DNA of 64,000 bases from Stratiolaelaps scimitus (GCA_019614645.1 JABWDB010000008.1:5704001-5768000), one strand, 5' to 3'. Positions 49,491-61,018 are shown, counted from the first letter of the stretch. Notes: a model not told the origin generated them from the sequence alone. A program made the numbers and translations.

Positions 49491-49560
49491 CATGTATACG
49501 AGAGCTTAATCATTGTGGAATTGCAGCTCCTTTAATAAACCAGTAAATCTCTACCCTTAC
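49491..49560 (+). repeat. dispersed AATAAA-containing repeat, copy 2
   Basis: This copy lies in the opposite orientation to the other three. The core GAGCTTAATCATTG, AATTGCAGCTCC and AATAAACCAG is read on the plus strand. It is the closest relative of copy 1, with about 90% identity across the 43-base core, and the similarity continues past the AATAAA for about 25 bases. Confidence 0.6.
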
Positions 49561-50386
49561 ATTTACCTTTACTTCGTAGGCACACACCTAGAGCAGGACT
49601 CTTTATTTCAAGGTAAGAAAAAAATGTAGCCAAGTCGATGTTCTCAAATATGCAATCTTCGCTTTTTTTTTTGTTCGAAAAGGCCAATTACTCACGGAAG
49701 TCCACTGCCCCCTTTTTTCAACAAACAGCATTCTCAAGAATGCTAATGCATTTACATACACGCACTGTACCAGCGGCATACGCTCAATCATTTCAGAATC
49801 TAGACACACCGGTCAAAAACACCCACCAACGTCGGTCCTGCGCGAGCAGTTCACCCATTCGACTGTCGATGCTGTTTACTTTTTTCCTCTTCACGGGCTA
49901 AACGGGAATCTGTCCCCGAGATCAGCGCCACGTGCGATTAGCCGCCAATCGAAGTTGGCTGCCATTCGTCGCCTGCCACCCACAAGCGTCACAGCCGTCC
50001 CAGCATCGGTCCCAAACGCCGCCGCCGCCACCAGCAGCAGCGCTGCGACAAACACACGAACGGAACAAAAAACGCCGAGGAGCGATGAGATTTAGAGGTG
50101 TTCTCGCCAATTTTTGGCATTTTTGTACCTTGTGCCCCTGCTTGCCGCATTTGTGTTCTTATTTTTTATAGTTGTCGTCGCTGTTGTAACGTTTTGTCCG
50201 CGAGCACTGCGGCGTGCTGTTGACATTGGCGCCGTCGGCCGGACGGCTCTCAAATCGACTCGGCCTGTTGCGTGTTGGCCTTCGTTGTGGCGGCGGCATG
50301 GCGTCGTCGTCGTCGGCTGTGGTAGTGGCAGCCGTTAGAAGCGAGCGCACAGCGGACGCATGTAATAGATGGCCGTTTTTGCTAGG

Positions 50387-50605
50387 TTATTGGTGTTTGC
50401 GGTTGGCCGCCGACAGACAGACAGCCGTATCGCGTCTGCCGGGATCCTCCCGATGGACATAACGATCAAATGAACGTGTCACCACGAACAGAACACCCAC
50501 CCCGGACAGAACAGAAGTGGACGAAGTGCAGACGACGATGACCCGAGCGAGCAGCGACGGATCTGATCTACGACGAACATCGACGGCTTCCTTTTTGACA
50601 TTCAT
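50387..50605 (-). CDS. putative 72-residue open frame with one membrane segment
   Basis: From ATG 50605 the frame encodes 72 residues with a central hydrophobic stretch (LLARVIVV through VLFVVTRSF), ending NRKHQ then TAA. The same frame is open upstream to 50860. The opposite strand is open as well (50517-50765) with a similarly plausible peptide, as expected of GC-rich DNA, so the evidence is weak. Confidence 0.13.
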   Translation of the reverse strand: MNVKKEAVDVRRRSDPSLLARVIVVCTSSTSVLSGVGVLFVVTRSFDRYVHREDPGRRDTAVCLSAANRKHQ

Positions 50606-51194
50606 CGCTTCCCGCGACCGCTGCCGCGGTACACAAGCAGCAATTGTCTTCGCGCGGCGGGTCTTCCTACTTCTGTCATTGCTGATGTTGCCCGGTCGGG
50701 TCGTCGAGCAGGAACACCCCCGCCGCCAATGTCTCTTCGGGACAGTCGGCGTCTTCGGGCCGTAACTCAGCTTGCTTCCTTTTGGCCAGCTACTGAAAAA
50801 CTGTGAGGCGGACCAAAAACACCCGCTGGACTCCTTGACGTATGACACGTACGTGGGCGCTCAGCGACGAAAAGTGCTGAGCGTTTGTTTCCGTTGTGAC
50901 GCACGTAACTGGACGCTGATCTGTGACACGTCACTGCTGGGCATTTTTCTATTTAGCCTGATCATGCATAGGAAGACTACTTGCACCGTACTTGAATTGT
51001 ATTGTTGATCGGGTGTGTCTCTGGCCATATCGTTTCGAGGATTACTCAATTCAGGGAGCTTCCGCGAAAATCGGCCGAACGTGGCGGCAAAATGTGCCAC
51101 CAACTTTGTGCTGTCACCAACTATTTCAGAATGAGTAACATTGCGTGAATTGTTGTCGGTCATTTTGTCTGCTCTGATATTATTAATAACCTCT

Positions 51195-51235
51195 ATCTCT
51201 CTCTCTCTCTCTCCCTATATATATATATATATATA
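51195..51235. repeat. (CT)n-(TA)n compound microsatellite
   Basis: About nine CT units followed by about ten TA units. TAA/TTA-type triplets (51359-51376, 51598-51611) lie in the following AT-rich stretch. Confidence 0.9.
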
Positions 51236-51898
51236 TCTACATTGGAAACCAAAGAGAAAAAGTTACCTTGAAAATTGTTGAACGTCAGTTACTCTGCTGT
51301 ATCATCCTTGGTGCCGCATCACCTGTTGAACAACCAGTCAGAATCCACTAGTTATGCCAATAATAATAATAATAATGAGAATAATAATTATATTATCAAT
51401 AATAGAGGACGATTCATACCATAATTATTTTATTCTATCTCGGACATTTCTTATAATTGTGCGTCTTAAGCTATACAATAGGTAGATACGATTCATATAT
51501 TCATATTTGTGATTATGGCCAACTAAGTTTGGCCAAAAATAAGATCACTTATCGCTACATAATATTATTAAAGATTATATTGTTGATGATGTTGATTATT
51601 ATTATTATTATCATCATCGTTATTAATAATTAACTATATTAATTCTGTTGCATGCATTCTACACTCGGTTCTCGTTCCATTTAAATTAGTAACACTCAGC
51701 GTATATTCATTCAGCTTCGAAATAATATATATATAGTGTGTTTTGTTGATCCAACCTTGCTACTGCTACTGTGAATCATGATTTTGAACGACAATCTACT
51801 CAAGCGATCGGTTTCAATCGAGATGCTCGTCTGTTCGACTGCCGTGTCCACCAGCGGTCCGTCCGTCCGCCCGCGCCACCAACGCCAAAATCGATAGA

Positions 51899-52228
51899 TT
51901 AAAAGCAGCGTCCAAAAAGACAACTACAACCACCACCACCACCACCACCGCTGCCATGACAAGGCCAACAGCGGAGCTGTCCATTTCTGTGCCCTTGTTC
52001 CTTCGCGCGGTTGCTGTTATTGTTGGTGCCGCTCCTGCCACCGCTCGTTGTCATCGTTGCGACGTTATTTCTGTTTTCCACTGATGCCGCTGCCACTGAA
52101 GTGGTTTTTGTTGTGGCCGGATCATAGCGGCGGCCAGTGTGTTTTATCGTCGCCAAAGTGCTCTCGGCGTCGTCAATCTCGCTCGCGATCGTGTAACCGT
52201 TGTTCTCATCGTCAGTAGCGTCCGTCAT
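51899..52228 (-). CDS. putative hydrophilic N-terminal coding segment
   Basis: From ATG 52228 the minus strand reads MTDATDDENNGYTIASEIDD and stays hydrophilic, acidic and then Asn/Thr-rich, for about 90 codons. It then enters a (GGT)n run coding for glycine (51929-51949) and stops at TAA. In another frame the same run codes for valine and continues as a hydrophobic segment and FLDAAFNLSILALVARADG. A length change in the microsatellite, an assembly error or an intron could therefore join the hydrophilic start to a membrane segment. Codon endings are about 65% G/C in an area of only moderate GC. Family not recognised. Confidence 0.22.
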   Translation of the reverse strand: MTDATDDENNGYTIASEIDDAESTLATIKHTGRRYDPATTKTTSVAAASVENRNNVATMTTSGGRSGTNNNSNRAKEQGHRNGQLRCWPCHGSGGGGGGGCSCLFGRCF

Positions 52229-53503
52229 GCGGCTGTTCGCCGAATCGCACCATCGCGCAAGCGTCCATTACCACCACCGCTGCCGCCGCCGCCACCGGCA
52301 TTGCTGCTGTCCCCTCCCGCTGCTCAGCGTTCGTCAGTACATCTAGTGGTTGTACTTTAAGGTGGTATACCGCCCTGCTCGTGTACCAGTTTGACCGAAC
52401 AACTGTCTCTGGGTGTGCGAGTCTGTGTGTGTGTGTGTGTGGACAGTTCATTCACGATGCGAACGTTGTTACTCAGCAAGCGTCGTTTGTCGGCGGTATC
52501 GAAGTGGTGTTCTCATTTCGGACACCACTGGGAGCGGCTAAGGCGCGGCGGGGGCGTTTCAGACACTCGTATGCTCGATGTGGGGCGTCGCTTGATGTTT
52601 TGGCCTGGCTGCCGAACCGGTGGAACTGGCTGTCGACTAAAGTCGAAGGAATCGACGATTGGAATCGGACGTGTATCTAACTCTACTGCGTATCGCTAAA
52701 AAGCACTTAACAGCAACTGCGCCCAGTCCTGACCCATGCGACCGATCTCATCGAACGATGTCGTCGGATTAAAGGTGTCACAGTCAGGTTGGAGAGTTAC
52801 TCTTGGGTGGGTAGCTCGCACAAGCGTATGCCATGCCAACTGCGTGTTGCGCGTGTATTCTCAATATGAAAGTATACACGATCGCTAACTAAGTGCTGTT
52901 ATGCACATTAAAAGTATAAGATGTTATTTTCTGGACATAACCTATGCTGATTTTCTTGAGGTGAAAGATAAATCATTGTTAGGATTTGGAAACTGCATAA
53001 TTCCCCCCTCTTGTAGGGGCCACGCTGAGATTTGCTACGCTGTCGTCAAGTAGAATAAGCAGTTATATATAGTCAAAATGCTAAAACAATTAGTCGAATT
53101 ATTGCGATATTTTTGTTCTTACCGCTCGGAGCTTCGATATACGTCTCTCAGCCTCTAATATATGCCAAGAGTTTAAAGAATAATAACAACAATACCCGCG
53201 TCACAGACTTATCTAGCTGTTGCTTGTTGAGTCTTGATGTGTTATAACTGTTGGAGAAGATACGTGAGAGAATCAATATGTCCTGTTAACGAAAGACATT
53301 CATAGATTGCTCACAAGTTCAACTAGTGATATATATTATAGTATGCACCTTAGACGATGTGTGAAAGCAGAGTTACCAATGAATAATCACAAGAGACAGT
53401 AATCACTATTACCCGAACAAAAGCGTGGATAGGCGATCGTACTCACAAATGAAATAAACAAGTTATAAGGCATTACGCAAAGCTTAGTCAACCACCGCCT
53501 CCG

Positions 53504-53526
53504 GCAGCAGCAATCATTGCTGCTGC
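53504..53526. repeat. CAG/CTG hairpin
   Basis: GCAGCAGCAAT and its exact reverse complement are separated by one C. Here a CAG run turns into a CTG run, giving an 11-bp foldback. Confidence 0.8.
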
Positions 53527-53745
53527 TGCTATGGTGATGCACAAGTCGTATTAACTTAGACGTCATAATTATCGTCATTGTTATTGTTGAGACTAACCAG
53601 CCACCAAGTAAATTTGTAATCGTCAAATAATTCGATTTCCTAACGGCCGATGAACGTAGGTCTAGACATGTGCTCCGCAACTCAACGTGAGCAACGGAGT
53701 CGACGCGAACGCCTGCAGCAGCTCCGAACACCAACACCACTACAC

Positions 53746-53766
53746 ATATATATATATATATATATT
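53746..53766. repeat. (TA)n microsatellite
   Basis: About ten TA units within otherwise GC-rich DNA. Confidence 0.95.
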
Positions 53767-54204
53767 GGCACTACTAGCTCTGCTTCGGCTGCCACTGGCG
53801 CGCCCTTCGCTCCGCTTTTGCTGTTACAACAACAACAACAAGAGCAGCAATAACCAGCAACAATCGACAGAGCGGAATAAGCAGAGGAGTAACGACGACA
53901 ACGAAGATAGAGAATTTGGGAGAAGTCAGCCTCTGCTGGGAGCTTCTGCGCGAGGGAGTGGTGGGATCAGGGGTGCGGTCGGTCGGTCGGTTGGTCGATC
54001 TGATGGCGTCAGTCTGCGCAGGAAAACAGTTTGCGTCCACTGATGCTACTTTACCTCGTTGTTGCTGCTGCTGCTGTTGATTCGATCGCCAGGTCTTCCA
54101 TACCAGCTGCTACTGCATGATGCTCATTCTTCCGCCGAACAGCGTCCGACAACGTGCAGAAGCGAGAGCTCTACTGCTACCATCGCGGTAGGGGGCGATG
54201 CCGT

Positions 54205-54252
54205 CGACGACGACGACGACGACGACGAATAGCTGGCGGCGGCGGCGGCAGC
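54205..54252. repeat. (GAC)n then (GGC)n
   Basis: Eight GAC units are followed, after TAGCTGGC, by a GGC run. Confidence 0.9.
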
Positions 54253-55020
54253 AGAAGTAGTCAAGGCGCACCAAGAGGAACGCACAACGATGTGGGCTTT
54301 CTCGACGGCGACAACGACAACGACAACAACTAGGAGGGAAAGAAGATGGCGGGCGAAGGCAGAAATAAAAATCGGTAGATTACTTTGCCACAGGGCACAG
54401 CAGCTTCTACAATTGGACAGGGGAAATGCTGCCGAAGAAGGGTGGAAATGCTAAGCGAATAAGATAGATAGCGATAGAGACAGAGAGAGAGAGGATGATA
54501 TACAGTGAGATGTAAACGGCAGCACCGTGGTGCTAGCCGACACTCCCATAGACGCTTGTACGTCTGACATCTGCATCATCCACCACAAACAGCAGCAGCA
54601 GCAGCAGCAGTAGATTGGTCAATTGCGTATTGTATTGTTTAAAGCGAAATCAAAGTTGGTATCGCAGTGCTAGCTGTGCAGGCACTTTTGAACTCAAATT
54701 TCAATATGTCTATGCAATAATATGTATGCAGTTTTGACGTATTTTGCATGTTTACACAGTGTAAAATAAATACGCGTATACGCGAACAGTGTAGCATGTA
54801 CAGAGAAAGAAAGAAAGAATGAGAGAGAACGCATACGAATCTCTCATAGAGGTCAAAATCTCCCTGCGCCCCTCGTCAATTGCCACTGTGTAGTTCAACA
54901 AGTGCACACGTGTTGATCTCAGAGTTATTCCGTCTGTACTAAGCACGACGTCGCCTGAGGGTCAGCTGGGAAAATTAAGAGGTAAGGTGACATATGGTCA
55001 GACAAGCTAGAACAGACCGA

Positions 55021-55055
55021 GTCAGTTGTATGTCCGGCTGTCAGTTGTATGTCCG
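55021..55055. repeat. 16-bp tandem repeat
   Basis: GTCAGTTGTATGTCCG occurs at 55021-55036 and at 55040-55055, separated by three bases. Confidence 0.9.
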
Positions 55056-56343
55056 CAGTACATATGCTGTGTGTCTCCCTGTTCCTTCATCGCAATATTT
55101 TCTTCATCGTCATCGTCGACCGCGACGTCAGGTTCCATTCGACCGTACAGAGTCGCCCGGTGCCACGTCACGCCCAGTGACTGTCTCGGGCGGAATGAAT
55201 GCTTCTGTTGCCTTGTTATCGGATTAGCATTGCTCACCGTAGCAGTGGTCGAAGATCCCGCTGGACCAGAGGTGAATTGCTGCGGTGTTATTGTCGACTG
55301 CTGCACGCCGCATCGAACACAGTACCCGCTCGCTCGCCCGCTCGCACGCGGAGCGGCTTTACGCCGGAGACCTCCGACACAGACCGCGAGCGTTTGTGCC
55401 CTCTTTGTCCGTATGCTGTGTTCTTGTGTATTCACTCGTCTCTGTGAGTGTGTGCAATGTATAATCCTCTCTAAAGTGACGTGTCCACGAAAGAGCTCAC
55501 ATCGTGACTATTCCCATCGGGGCTGCTGCTGCTGCTGCCGCTGCTGATCCTGTTATGCTTTTTCGTCGGTTGACTCTCACTCGGCGTTTTCGTTGCCTGC
55601 CTCTCCGGCCGGATTTCTGCCCGGCTGATAGATGTCGGTAATCACAACTGATGAGTACGACGAGCTAATGTGACATTGAGTGATGAAAGACTATGATATT
55701 GCCGGCCTGCTCACCCGCTAAGCGGCCTGCAGGTAGACAGAAACGCACAGGCGTCTGTGTATGCGGATGTGCAGTCTTAATTATTTATAGGGTATTTCTC
55801 ACTCTCGCGACGGTGGAAAGATCCAAAGACGGGACAAGTCGCGGTTCAGTTTATTGAACGAATGAGCAGTGACACGTAATGACGGCCACCTGTGTAATCC
55901 TAGGTGACTTTGTCTCCAGATCTCTGTCAAGCGCGGTCACTTGGCGCGGCCACAGAGAATGTTCGAGATATTTGAATGGAAGAAGGATGTAGTTGCTTAT
56001 CAAATCGAAAGGTTATTCCCATCAGGAGGATTTCTACTAATCGAGTGACATCAAGCGCATAATAAGACGCATGCAAACTACTAATAATAATAATAATAGT
56101 CGATCTATTGCCGCAAAGCAAACATCCCGTTTTCATACATCTTTCAGTTGTTAAGAAGGGAGATCTTACGGTGAAGAACTCTGAATTTAGTGGGATATTT
56201 GCCTTTGGTCGTTCCAACCATCCGACGATGATGATTCTGCGTACAGGCGTTCTATGGTTAGTTTGGATGCGGGGGAGAAACCTTTTTGCTAATTACCGTA
56301 ACGTCAACAGCAACCATCACTGCTCGACCTCGATGCCTTGACA

Positions 56344-56369
56344 ATATATATATATATATATATATATGT
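56344..56369. repeat. (TA)n microsatellite
   Basis: About 12 TA units, with a further TATATAT at 56371-56379. Confidence 0.95.
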
Positions 56370-56428
56370 ATTATATATGTACTCAATCAACGATTGCTGT
56401 CCACAGTCTGCGGCATGAGCGTCGAGTT

Positions 56429-56457
56429 AACTAACTATCTTCTAATAATAGTTAGTT
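56429..56457. repeat. 10-bp hairpin
   Basis: AACTAACTAT (56429-56438) is exactly complementary to ATAGTTAGTT (56448-56457) across a 9-base AT-rich loop. Confidence 0.8.
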
Positions 56458-58128
56458 CAGTCGAAATAGTTGAGCGGTAGATAGCTAGATCCTTGTTTGT
56501 AATTTGTTTGCGGGCCTATTTATCTTTCCGCAAAGTTGCTTGCTGCTGTTTTTCTGCTCTCAGCCGCCTCCTTCACGAGGGGACTGAAGTACTGTCTGTA
56601 TTCTTCTGTTATCGTTGGGGGTCGTGACTCGCCGTAATCATCCATAGACAAAAAGGCCATCGACGTCAGCCTTCACTTAGGTCGTCGACAATTCGACCTT
56701 TCAACAGTGCCGCGTTCGCCACCGCCACCGCTCATCATCATCATCATTGCCTCTGTCGCCTCCTCCGCTGCGGGCTCATTGGTAGCCGGTGCAGCACCGG
56801 TAGTCGAAGCCCGGGAGCCCTCTGAACATCGCCTGCTGCTGCCCCGGGGAACAACGATGCCAATCCACCTTACCTACACTGACCTACGCTCACCATCAGA
56901 GTCACCACCTCAACGCGGATCCTTTAGCGTGCGTCAGCGACCCTTTACCTCATCCATCCGTCGGCGTTGTGCGCGGCTCCTCAGCGCAACTCACGACTCA
57001 ATACGCCGCCACCGCCGCCGCCTCTATAATACGAGCCATCCGCGCACGCATGAACCCGTCTCATCGACTGACCCATGCGCCCACAAGCAACGTCATGCGG
57101 TCCGAATGGCGGTGAAAAGCATCGCGGTCCCCTTGCTGACGTTGCCGCAAACCGTTGTCGAAGTCGCCGCCGCCGCCGCCGAAGCGCGCATCATGACCGC
57201 CACCGCCGCCGGTGCGTACGAACGAAACATCCTACCGATGTTTTGTATCCCGTGGGCCTTCGTCTTCCCCATGACTTCGCCACGAGTTCGCCAACCGGCC
57301 ACTTCTTCGCTGCGGCGGCTGCTGCTGCTGCAGCAGCTTCTGCTGTCGTCGTTGTCGTCGTCGTCGTTGTAGCGTCTTTCATCGCTTCATCGGTAGTTCA
57401 CGATCAGGATGGATGAAGGAAGGAGAGATCGGCCCCTGTAGTCCACCACCTCGCCCTCACCCCTCACCCCCCCCGCACTCATCTCAGCTCCGTGTTTCTT
57501 CTGCCGAAGGAAGATGACGCCACTGAACCATTGACTGCTGCATCTTCGTATTTTTACGTTACCTAGCTGCTGTGTACCCTATCCCTGTATCTCTGCTGCT
57601 CGTGGACCGCTGCGGCTGCTGTTGCCGCCTTGTCGTTGCTATATCGTCGTATCGATGCGTGTACTGCTGCCGTTGTCGCTTCTGGCTGCGGCGATGCCAA
57701 TACTTCTGCTGCTGCTGCTGCCGCTGGTGGCAGGTAGCCTTAGTGGCTGTACGGTTTCCACACAGAGAGCCGCTGCTGCTGCTACTGCTGCTAAGAGAGA
57801 CGTGCCGAGAGAGTTAGCAGCGCGGTCGTGCTCGTCGTTATCGGCGGCGGTGGCGGTGGCGGCACCGCCAGCCGCGTTATGCCTTCTGCACAGCATAGCC
57901 GACGTTTCAGCTGTGACGCGACCCCGGCAGCGTCGTGGTAATGGCGGTTTGCGACTGTTGCCGCTGTTGTTGTTGTTGTTGATAGTGGTAGTTGTCGTGC
58001 ACCAGTGACGATAGCAGCACCAGAGGCGATGGTGGTGCCGGTGGCGGCAAAGATGATCTCCGATTCGACCGCGTTGGCTTCTGCAGATTCTGCTCGTGCT
58101 TCGGCTCTCGCTGCTGCTAATGTGGTAG

Positions 58129-58728
58129 TCACATTGGTGCTGTCTTGTGTGTCGTACTTTCCTCATCGTCGCCATTCGTTGTTACTTCTCGTCCTGCTGC
58201 TGCTGCTGCCGTTGTTGTTGTTATTGTTGCTGCTACTACTGCGGAGGTCCTGCCGACGCTCCGTCGACAGCGACGAGACAACGGGTTCGTGTCGTTGACG
58301 AGAAGCAACAGCGCCAATACCAACGACAACAACAACAACAATAACGGCACGCAAGGACGCGAGTGGGAAGCCGACGAGGAATAGTGAGAGATTGAAAAAA
58401 TGATACCGAGAAGATCAAGCATCAGATATAGATAGATCTGTCTTTCGTTTTTGCCATTGATGCTCTGACTATATGTTAATCTATGTATGTCTGTATGTGC
58501 GTGTGTCTGCCGATGCTCCTGATGCCTTCTGATCTTCTGCATCTGCTTCTGTTCGATCTTGACGCCCTCGTATGCTTGTGTGTACCACCGTAGGTTCACG
58601 ACCATCGCCCCCCGCCCTACCATCTCGTGCTGAAGTCGAATATCTTCTGCTGCCGACCACAGCCTACCTGCCACCTCTTCCAAGTCATTGTTGCCAGCTG
58701 ATAGTGTAGCTGTTCCCGGGTACAACAT
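58129..58728 (-). CDS. longest open frame region, function unknown
   Basis: The minus strand is open for 264 codons (58129-58923); the first ATG is at 58728, leaving 199 residues. The part at about 58540-58700 (GNNDLEEVAGRLWSAAEDIR and VVNLRWYTQAYEGVKIEQKQ) has a protein-like mix, whereas the 3' third is encoded by CTG/TTG microsatellites and is probably spurious. CAG|GTAGGC at about 58670 could be a splice donor. In 64 kb of this composition a chance frame of this length is unlikely but possible. No family recognised. Confidence 0.15.
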   Translation of the reverse strand: MLYPGTATLSAGNNDLEEVAGRLWSAAEDIRLQHEMVGRGAMVVNLRWYTQAYEGVKIEQKQMQKIRRHQEHRQTHAHTDIHRLTYSQSINGKNERQIYLYLMLDLLGIIFSISHYSSSASHSRPCVPLLLLLLSLVLALLLLVNDTNPLSRRCRRSVGRTSAVVAATITTTTAAAAAGREVTTNGDDEESTTHKTAPM

Positions 58729-59170
58729 TACAACACGCGGTAGTCCGATAACCCGGCAGCGGGTACCATTGGAGAGTCCAGTCTGTCGGGGTGTTGGGTC
58801 GCCGGAGAAAGAGAGCAACCGAGAGAGACAGCGAGACAGAGAGATTGTGTCTGACTGTGTATGTATGTGTGTGGTGAAGAGCACGACGAAGAGCGAGTGA
58901 ATAAAAGAAAAACAACAAGACAAGATGAAGACTGTCAGATGCGCCGGTGGACGCTCGCAGTGACGCCGTCGCCGCCGCCACAGCCGCCGCCGCTGCGACG
59001 CGATACAATGCTCACAGGATGCATACGCACGATAATGCTATTGTTGTCAATGCGGCCACCGCCAGCATCGCCGCGTTGAGGAACAAACGCAGGGAAGACA
59101 ACGCAAAGCAACAACACAACGATAATATTGGATAATGTTGTATGAAAGGTTGGCCGGCAGCTCTGGACGA

Positions 59171-59251
59171 GGAGACGAAGAAGGAGGAGGCGGCGGCGGC
59201 GGCGGAGGAGGAGGAGGAGGAGGAGGCGGCGGTGGCGGCGGCGGTGGTGGG
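59171..59251. repeat. purine-rich GGA/GGC tract
   Basis: About 80 bases of GGA, GAA, GCG and GTG triplets, strongly purine-biased on the plus strand. A tract like this can form triplex or slipped structures. Confidence 0.85.
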
Positions 59252-59824
59252 CGATGCTGGAGTTTCCCTATTGATGCTCATGCCGCCGCTTCTCCTTTTC
59301 GCTGCTGCGTCTGTCGCCGCGACAACGCACGATCATCGCCCGCCGGTGGACCAACGAGCTTTGGTGACCCATTGTCAAACGCAGAAGCATTGTTCGTCTG
59401 GCACTTCTGTTTTTCTGCTCCAACCTGGTCTGCTACTACGACTACTACCACCATCACCACGATAATACACAGTGATACTGAAGTAGCTACCGTGGCTGCC
59501 GGAGGCTCAGCGGGAAAATGATGGCCTCTCAGCAAGTCGGCGACACGATATATCGTTGTTGTCGCTGTTGTTATTGTTGCTCCTTTGCTAAACAGTTGAC
59601 TGTTGTTGACGTTGTTGTGTAATAGTTACTACCCAATGCATTTATTCACTTATGGAGAGAACCCGGGGAGATTGAGCTGAACCAACGGGAATACAGATGA
59701 AGATATGTCTACTAGACAAGTAGGGATTTATTATTGTGTTATATGTCCCGGTGCGAATACAGTACGCGTATGTACATGGGAAGGCGAGACAACACTTGCC
59801 TGTAATCGCATTGCAAAATGGTGC

Positions 59825-60199
59825 CTAGCGCTGTGTAAGGAGACCTGGCATATAGGTTCGTTTCGTCAGGGTGACACGATACCTGAGGTGCCAGTGACTC
59901 TGAGAACGGTGACACTTGTCCAACGTGGCCGGCTCGTGTAGTCGGGTTGGGCGCTGGCTCGCCGAAGTATGCCGGCTTCGCAGCAACGCCTCAGTAATGA
60001 CTCGCGGGTGGAGCGATAAGGGCCGCGGTCGATCGATCGTTTGAGTCGCGATATCGACGAACGCATTCGGTGGTTGCGAGAATGGTGAGAATAGTCGCCC
60101 CCACTCTGCTCTCTTAATGCCCTTGCTATATAGATCAGCAGGCATAGATTTAGGTAGTATTCGGTGGTGTAGAGGTGCCATCAATGTTGGCTGCCGCAT
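59825..60199 (-). other. possible retroelement fragment
   Basis: A 124-codon minus-strand frame from ATG 60199 reads HHRILPKSMPADLYSKGIKR near its start. The PADLxSKG motif recalls the NPADLxS/TKG motif after the RNase H domain of copia and BEL/Pao retroelements. The rest (PFSQPPNAFVDIATQTIDR and beyond) does not confirm this, the flanking Pol motifs are absent, and the match is short enough to be chance. The plus strand also has a 78-codon frame (59705-59941). Confidence 0.15.
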
Positions 60200-60573
60200 G
60201 AGACACTGAAACTTGACAGCGACCAGCAGGATCGTTTAGCTTGCTGCGACCGCATCTGTGCCTACCTACCACTAATGGACTTGAGAAATGTGTGGGCGTT
60301 CGGGCCCTAGAGATAACCGTAATCAGTTGTAGATTATTCGCTATTATTATTATTATTAGTGATCGTTTTGCGTGTATCATCACTGCAAATTGTCGGGCTG
60401 CCCGCTGACGAACATTCGACCCTGCCATACGAAGTGCTAAGATACCTATATACATAAGGTTACGTCCAAAGAACGAGCGGCGCGGGGACGTAGAATTCAT
60501 GTGTATGTTCAATGTACGAGCACGCTCGACGTTGTTAGAGGTCTATCTGCGATCGTGCAGCGCAAAGAAATAG

Positions 60574-60581
60574 AAAAAAAA
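60574..60581 (-). terminator. Pol III terminator of tRNA-Ser
   Basis: A run of eight T residues on the minus strand lies ten bases beyond the 3' end of the tRNA. RNA polymerase III stops at runs of four or more T, so this run should end the precursor transcript. Confidence 0.85.
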
Positions 60582-60591
60582 GAAATCACCT

Positions 60592-60673
60592 CGACGAGGA
60601 TGGGATTCGAACCCACGCGGGCAGAGCCCATTGGATTAGCAGTCCAACGCCTTAACCACTCGGCCACCTCGTC
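60592..60673 (-). tRNA. tRNA-Ser, anticodon GCT
   Basis: This is a complete 82-nt serine tRNA gene read on the minus strand, decoding AGC and AGU codons. The 7-bp acceptor stem (GACGAGG with CCTCGTC) is perfect and is followed by a G discriminator. The A box (TGGCCGAGTGG), the anticodon stem TTGGA/TCCAA around GCT (60638-60640), the long type II variable arm typical of serine tRNAs (GGGC-TCT-GCCC) and the B box (GGTTCGAATCC) are all intact. There is no intron. From memory it differs from vertebrate tRNA-Ser(GCT) only at a few stem and variable-arm positions, which are mostly compensatory. The plus strand reads as the peptide MGFEPTRAEPIGLAVQRLNH, a known type of false protein made by translating serine tRNA genes backwards. 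This is the only feature in the window that I regard as certain. Confidence 0.97.
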
Positions 60674-61016
60674 GACTTGGAGTAGAGCCTACTTCGAGGG
60701 CAGTTAGTCGTTATGAAACCGTTCATTTCATTACCTCATCATCGTTGGACAATCTACAGTTGCAAACGGATTTGATGCAATCAAAAATGCAACAGTCCTG
60801 ATTAAAAAAGAAAACATCTTCTATAATCGTTGACGTTTGTATTTCTAAATTAGTCTTTGCTTAAGCCTCGGCTAATCTTTGCTAGTCCAAAATAGTCTTC
60901 GGCAAAATCCCTGCTAGTGAGCGGGGCTCCGTATTTGACATATTTTCGCAAATAAATTATGACACAAACGTCACCCAATAATGATGATCAAGTGGGGAAA
61001 TTAAGCAGCACCAGCG

Positions 61017-61018
<2 letters not shown>

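Larger units (their letters stand above)
47917..60573. other. no confidently recognisable gene
   Basis: 48.0-50.9 kb, 53.6-54.4 kb and 56.6-59.6 kb are GC-rich with triplet repeats and open frames on both strands; the low-confidence candidates are listed separately. 51.2-51.8, 52.8-53.5 and 55.6-56.6 kb are AT-rich with TA and TAA/TTA repeats and no frame of note. Confidence 0.55.

Noticed and set aside
56707..57372. 221-codon plus-strand frame with many GC-ending codons
   Set aside because: It starts with GTG, no domain is visible, and it ends in CTG and TCG repeats. High GC at third positions is matched by high GC throughout.
59705..59941. 78-codon plus-strand frame starting MSTRQVGIYYC
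   Set aside because: Looks protein-like at first, but no splice signals or family support it and the opposite strand is open over the same bases.
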